A DNA stretch of 64,000 nucleotides from Nakamurella deserti (lineage in GTDB: Bacteria > Actinomycetota > Actinomycetes > Mycobacteriales > Nakamurellaceae): assembly GCF_003260015.1 (NCBI RefSeq), contig NZ_QCXS01000002.1, positions 2,874,816 to 2,938,815 on the forward strand, given 5' to 3'. The translations under genes and the position numbers were made by a program. Positions 61,966 to 64,000 of this stretch are shown piece after piece (positions within the stretch are counted from its first letter, which is position 1; each line of letters opens with the position of its first letter). A model generated the notes under the pieces. That model worked only from the letters and a program-made list of their open reading frames with translations. It was not told the origin of the DNA and ran no database searches.

Positions 61966-63417
61966 ATGGCGGGGATCACGGCATCGCGCCCCCAGGGACC
62001 GGCGACGAGAGAGCACAACCGTTTTCTGGTCAAGCTGACGGTCATCTCGACCCTCGGGGGTCTGCTGTTCGGCTACGACACCGGCGTCATCTCCGGCGCG
62101 CTGCTGTACATGAAGGACGATCTCGGTCTGACCACCACGTCCGAGGCGATCGTCGTCAGCTCGCTGCTGTTCCCGGGGGCCGCGATCGGCGCTCTGCTCG
62201 GTGGCCGGCTCGCCGACGTGCTGGGACGCAAGGGCAGTCTGCTGGTCTGCGCCGGCCTGTTCCTGGTCGGCGCCCTGGCCTGTGCGCTCGCCCCGAACGT
62301 CACCGTCATGGTCGCGGCCCGCATCGTCCTGGGCCTCGGCGTGGGTGCGGCCGCCGCGACCTGTCCGCTGTTCCTCGCCGAGATGGCCCCGGCGCACCGC
62401 CGCGGCCGGATGGTCACCATCAACGAGCTGATGATCGTCAGCGGCCAGATGCTCGCCTTCATCATGAACGCGGTGCTGGACCAGCTCATCGACGACACCC
62501 ACGTCTGGCGCTGGATGCTCGGCGTCGCGTCGATCCCGGCCGTCGCGCTGTTCGTCGGCATGTTCTTCCTGCCGGACTCCCCCCGCTGGTACGCCCTGCG
62601 TGGCCGCCACGACGAGGCCGAGCGGACGCTGCGGCTGAGCCGCGGCGACGCCGAGGCCACCGGCGAGTTCGCCGTCATCACCGAGCACGCCGAGCGCGAG
62701 CGGTCCGCGGACCGGGGCGACGCCTTCCGGCAGCTCCGCGAACACCCGTGGATGCGGCGCACCCTGTGGATCGGCATCGGCCTGGCCACCGTGCAGCAGG
62801 CCACCGGTGTCAACACCGTCAACTACTACGCACCCACGATCCTGCAGTCGACCGGTCTGGGCACCAGCGCCTCGCTGATCGCCACCATCGCGGTCGGCGT
62901 CACCTCCGTGGTCATGACCATCGTCGGCATCGTCCTGCTGGGGAAGTTCAACCGACGTCCGTTGCTGCTCACCGGCTTCACCGGGGTCGTCGTCGCCCAG
63001 GTGGTGCTCGCGCTGACCTTCCAGCTGCCCGAGTCGACCGTGCGCAGCTACCTGATCCTCGGCGCGATGCTGCTGTTCGTCGCCTTCGTCCAGGGCTTCA
63101 TCGGCACGCTGGTCTGGCTGCTGCTGTCGGAGATCTTCCCGATGGCCATCCGCGGCTTCGCCATGGGTATCGCGGTGTTCTTCCTGTGGTGCGTCAACGC
63201 CCTCATCTCGTTCGTCTTCCCGCTGCTCGTCGAAGCCGTCGGCGCCACCGTCACTTTCGGTGTCTTCGCGCTGATCAACGTCGGCTCCCTCGTGTTCGTC
63301 ACGAGGTTCGTCCCGGAGACCCGCGGCCGGACGCTCGAGGAGCTCGAGGACGACTTCCGCGACCACGACGCCACCCACCTGATCACGACCGCCCCCGCCG
63401 GCGTCGTCGGCTCCTGA
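61966..63417 (+). CDS. Sugar porter (SP) family MFS transporter, possibly myo-inositol
   Basis: A 483-residue 12-helix MFS protein. SP-family signatures are present in order: GYDTGVISGALLYM, ADVLGRKGSLL, PDSPRWYALRGR, QQATGVNTVNYYAP and PETRGRTLEELE. It imports a hexose or polyol with H+. The following gene is IolE-like, which makes myo-inositol a reasonable substrate, but xylose or glucose cannot be excluded. A GAGGAGGAG ribosome site precedes ATG 61966. A LacI regulator is divergent. Confidence 0.93.
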   Translation: MAGITASRPQGPATREHNRFLVKLTVISTLGGLLFGYDTGVISGALLYMKDDLGLTTTSEAIVVSSLLFPGAAIGALLGGRLADVLGRKGSLLVCAGLFLVGALACALAPNVTVMVAARIVLGLGVGAAAATCPLFLAEMAPAHRRGRMVTINELMIVSGQMLAFIMNAVLDQLIDDTHVWRWMLGVASIPAVALFVGMFFLPDSPRWYALRGRHDEAERTLRLSRGDAEATGEFAVITEHAERERSADRGDAFRQLREHPWMRRTLWIGIGLATVQQATGVNTVNYYAPTILQSTGLGTSASLIATIAVGVTSVVMTIVGIVLLGKFNRRPLLLTGFTGVVVAQVVLALTFQLPESTVRSYLILGAMLLFVAFVQGFIGTLVWLLLSEIFPMAIRGFAMGIAVFFLWCVNALISFVFPLLVEAVGATVTFGVFALINVGSLVFVTRFVPETRGRTLEELEDDFRDHDATHLITTAPAGVVGS

Positions 63418-63510
63418 ACCCGCCGCGCCCTGCGCGACGACCCGTTCCACAATGGGGACCCTGCCCGGCGCTCCCCCTCTCCCTGCCCCCCTGCGCTCGA
63501 AAGGCCTGAT

Positions 63511-64000
63511 GTGACCGCGAGAGTCCCCACCGAAGACGTCTCCCAGCTGGTCCTGGGCACCGCCCCGGATTCGTGGGGGGTGTGGTTCGCCGCCGACGAG
63601 CACCAGGTCGGGTGGAAGCAGTACCTCGACGAGGTCGCGAGGGCGGGCTACGTGTGGACCGAGCTCGGCCCGCAGGGGTTCCTGCCCCAGGACCCGGCCC
63701 AGCTCCGCGACGAGCTCGGATCCCGCGGCCTCGAGGTGGCCGGCGGCACCGTCTTCGCCGGGCTCCACAAGGGCAAGGAGGGGCTGGACAAGGCGCTGGC
63801 CGACTTCGGCCGCGAGGCCCGACTGCTCGCCGCGGTCGACGCGAAGTACCTGGTCCACCTACCCGAGCAGTACACCGATCTGCACACCGGCGCCGCCACC
63901 GGCACCGCCGACCTCGACCCCGACCAGTGGCGCCACCTCGTCACCGGCACCGACACCCTCGGCAAGGCCATCTACGAAGAACACGGCGTCCAGCTGGTCT
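63511..64000 (+). CDS. IolE-like TIM-barrel isomerase/dehydratase, N-terminal part (3' end outside window)
   Basis: The frame starts at GTG 63511 (AAAGG 8 bases upstream) and is open to the window end, giving about 163 residues. It begins with LGTAPDSWGVWF, followed by YLDEVARAGYVWTELGPQGFLPQD and LEVAGGTVFAGLHKG. This resembles the N-terminal half of IolE (inosose dehydratase) and related sugar phosphate isomerases/epimerases. The metal ligands of the C-terminal half are not visible. It follows the sugar/inositol transporter by 93 bases. Confidence 0.82.
   Translation, partial: MTARVPTEDVSQLVLGTAPDSWGVWFAADEHQVGWKQYLDEVARAGYVWTELGPQGFLPQDPAQLRDELGSRGLEVAGGTVFAGLHKGKEGLDKALADFGREARLLAAVDAKYLVHLPEQYTDLHTGAATGTADLDPDQWRHLVTGTDTLGKAIYEEHGVQLV

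Noticed and set aside
61945..63858. Long minus-strand frame (637 codons) opposite the sugar transporter
   Set aside because: The predicted product is a charged low-complexity sequence, and the plus strand encodes a textbook MFS transporter with all family motifs.

Overview
The window is chromosomal DNA from a very high-GC actinobacterium. The evidence is the strong G/C bias at third codon positions, the frequent GTG starts, many 4-base GTGA/ATGA stop-start overlaps, a corynebacterial-type (mycothiol-coupled) ArsC, and an actinobacterial-style arsenic operon. A soil actinomycete of the Nakamurella/Geodermatophilus kind would fit, but no rRNA or other taxonomic marker is present and this is only a guess. 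I saw no tRNA, rRNA, CRISPR array, transposase, integrase or prophage gene.

Layout. 1-5185 (+): the 3' end of zwf, two alpha/beta hydrolases, a Lon-N-like protein and an ABC-2 type exporter. 5255-21255: a large sugar/sugar-acid locus. On the minus strand, from right to left, it has a Gfo/Idh/MocA dehydrogenase, a TIM-barrel isomerase, an SDR and a DUF4432 epimerase-like protein. These are followed by a CaiB/BaiF CoA-transferase, a solute-binding-like protein without signal peptide, a crotonase, an FAH-family keto-deoxy-acid dehydratase, a LacI regulator and an alpha-ketoglutarate semialdehyde dehydrogenase. A divergent four-gene ribose-type ABC importer completes it. The same palindrome, TGGCAGCGCTGCCA, sits in the divergent promoter and again in front of the CoA-transferase half, so this looks like one LacI regulon. 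It joins a Weimberg-like ending (to 2-oxoglutarate) with CoA-thioester chemistry, and is the best candidate here for an undescribed pathway.

21342-32489: trmB, an NmrA-like reductase, a complete arsenic island (arsR, arsM, acr3, arsC, arsO-like), an MFS transporter, a small membrane protein, an orphan pxpA, an aldo/keto reductase and an NDH-2-like flavoprotein. 32739-44350: TIM-barrel isomerase, ACT-malic enzyme, SelO, threonine dehydratase, DeoR regulator, galE, an epimerase-like reductase, a GNAT and a septum-formation-like protein. 42698-49027 (-): an alpha-glucoside utilisation operon (binding protein, two permeases, LacI regulator, GH13 alpha-glucosidase) with an internal hairpin and a leader carrying a CRP/GlxR-type box and lac-like palindromes.

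49337-56636: pdxY, whose 3' end with its stop codon is tandemly repeated, a SIMPL protein, then a polyhydroxyalkanoate (PHA) locus: depolymerase-like esterase, PhaB-like reductase with outlying codon use, PHA synthase, XRE regulator and a phasin-like protein built of 18-residue repeats. 56968-60718: a 65-aa protein with a very strong terminator, a second septum-formation-like protein, a Pyr_excise/EVE-like two-domain protein, and a TetR regulator divergent from an alpha/beta-hydrolase-fold protein that has lost its catalytic residues. 60764-64000: LacI regulator, SP-family sugar/inositol transporter and the start of an IolE-like isomerase/dehydratase, probably the edge of an inositol or sugar catabolic cluster.
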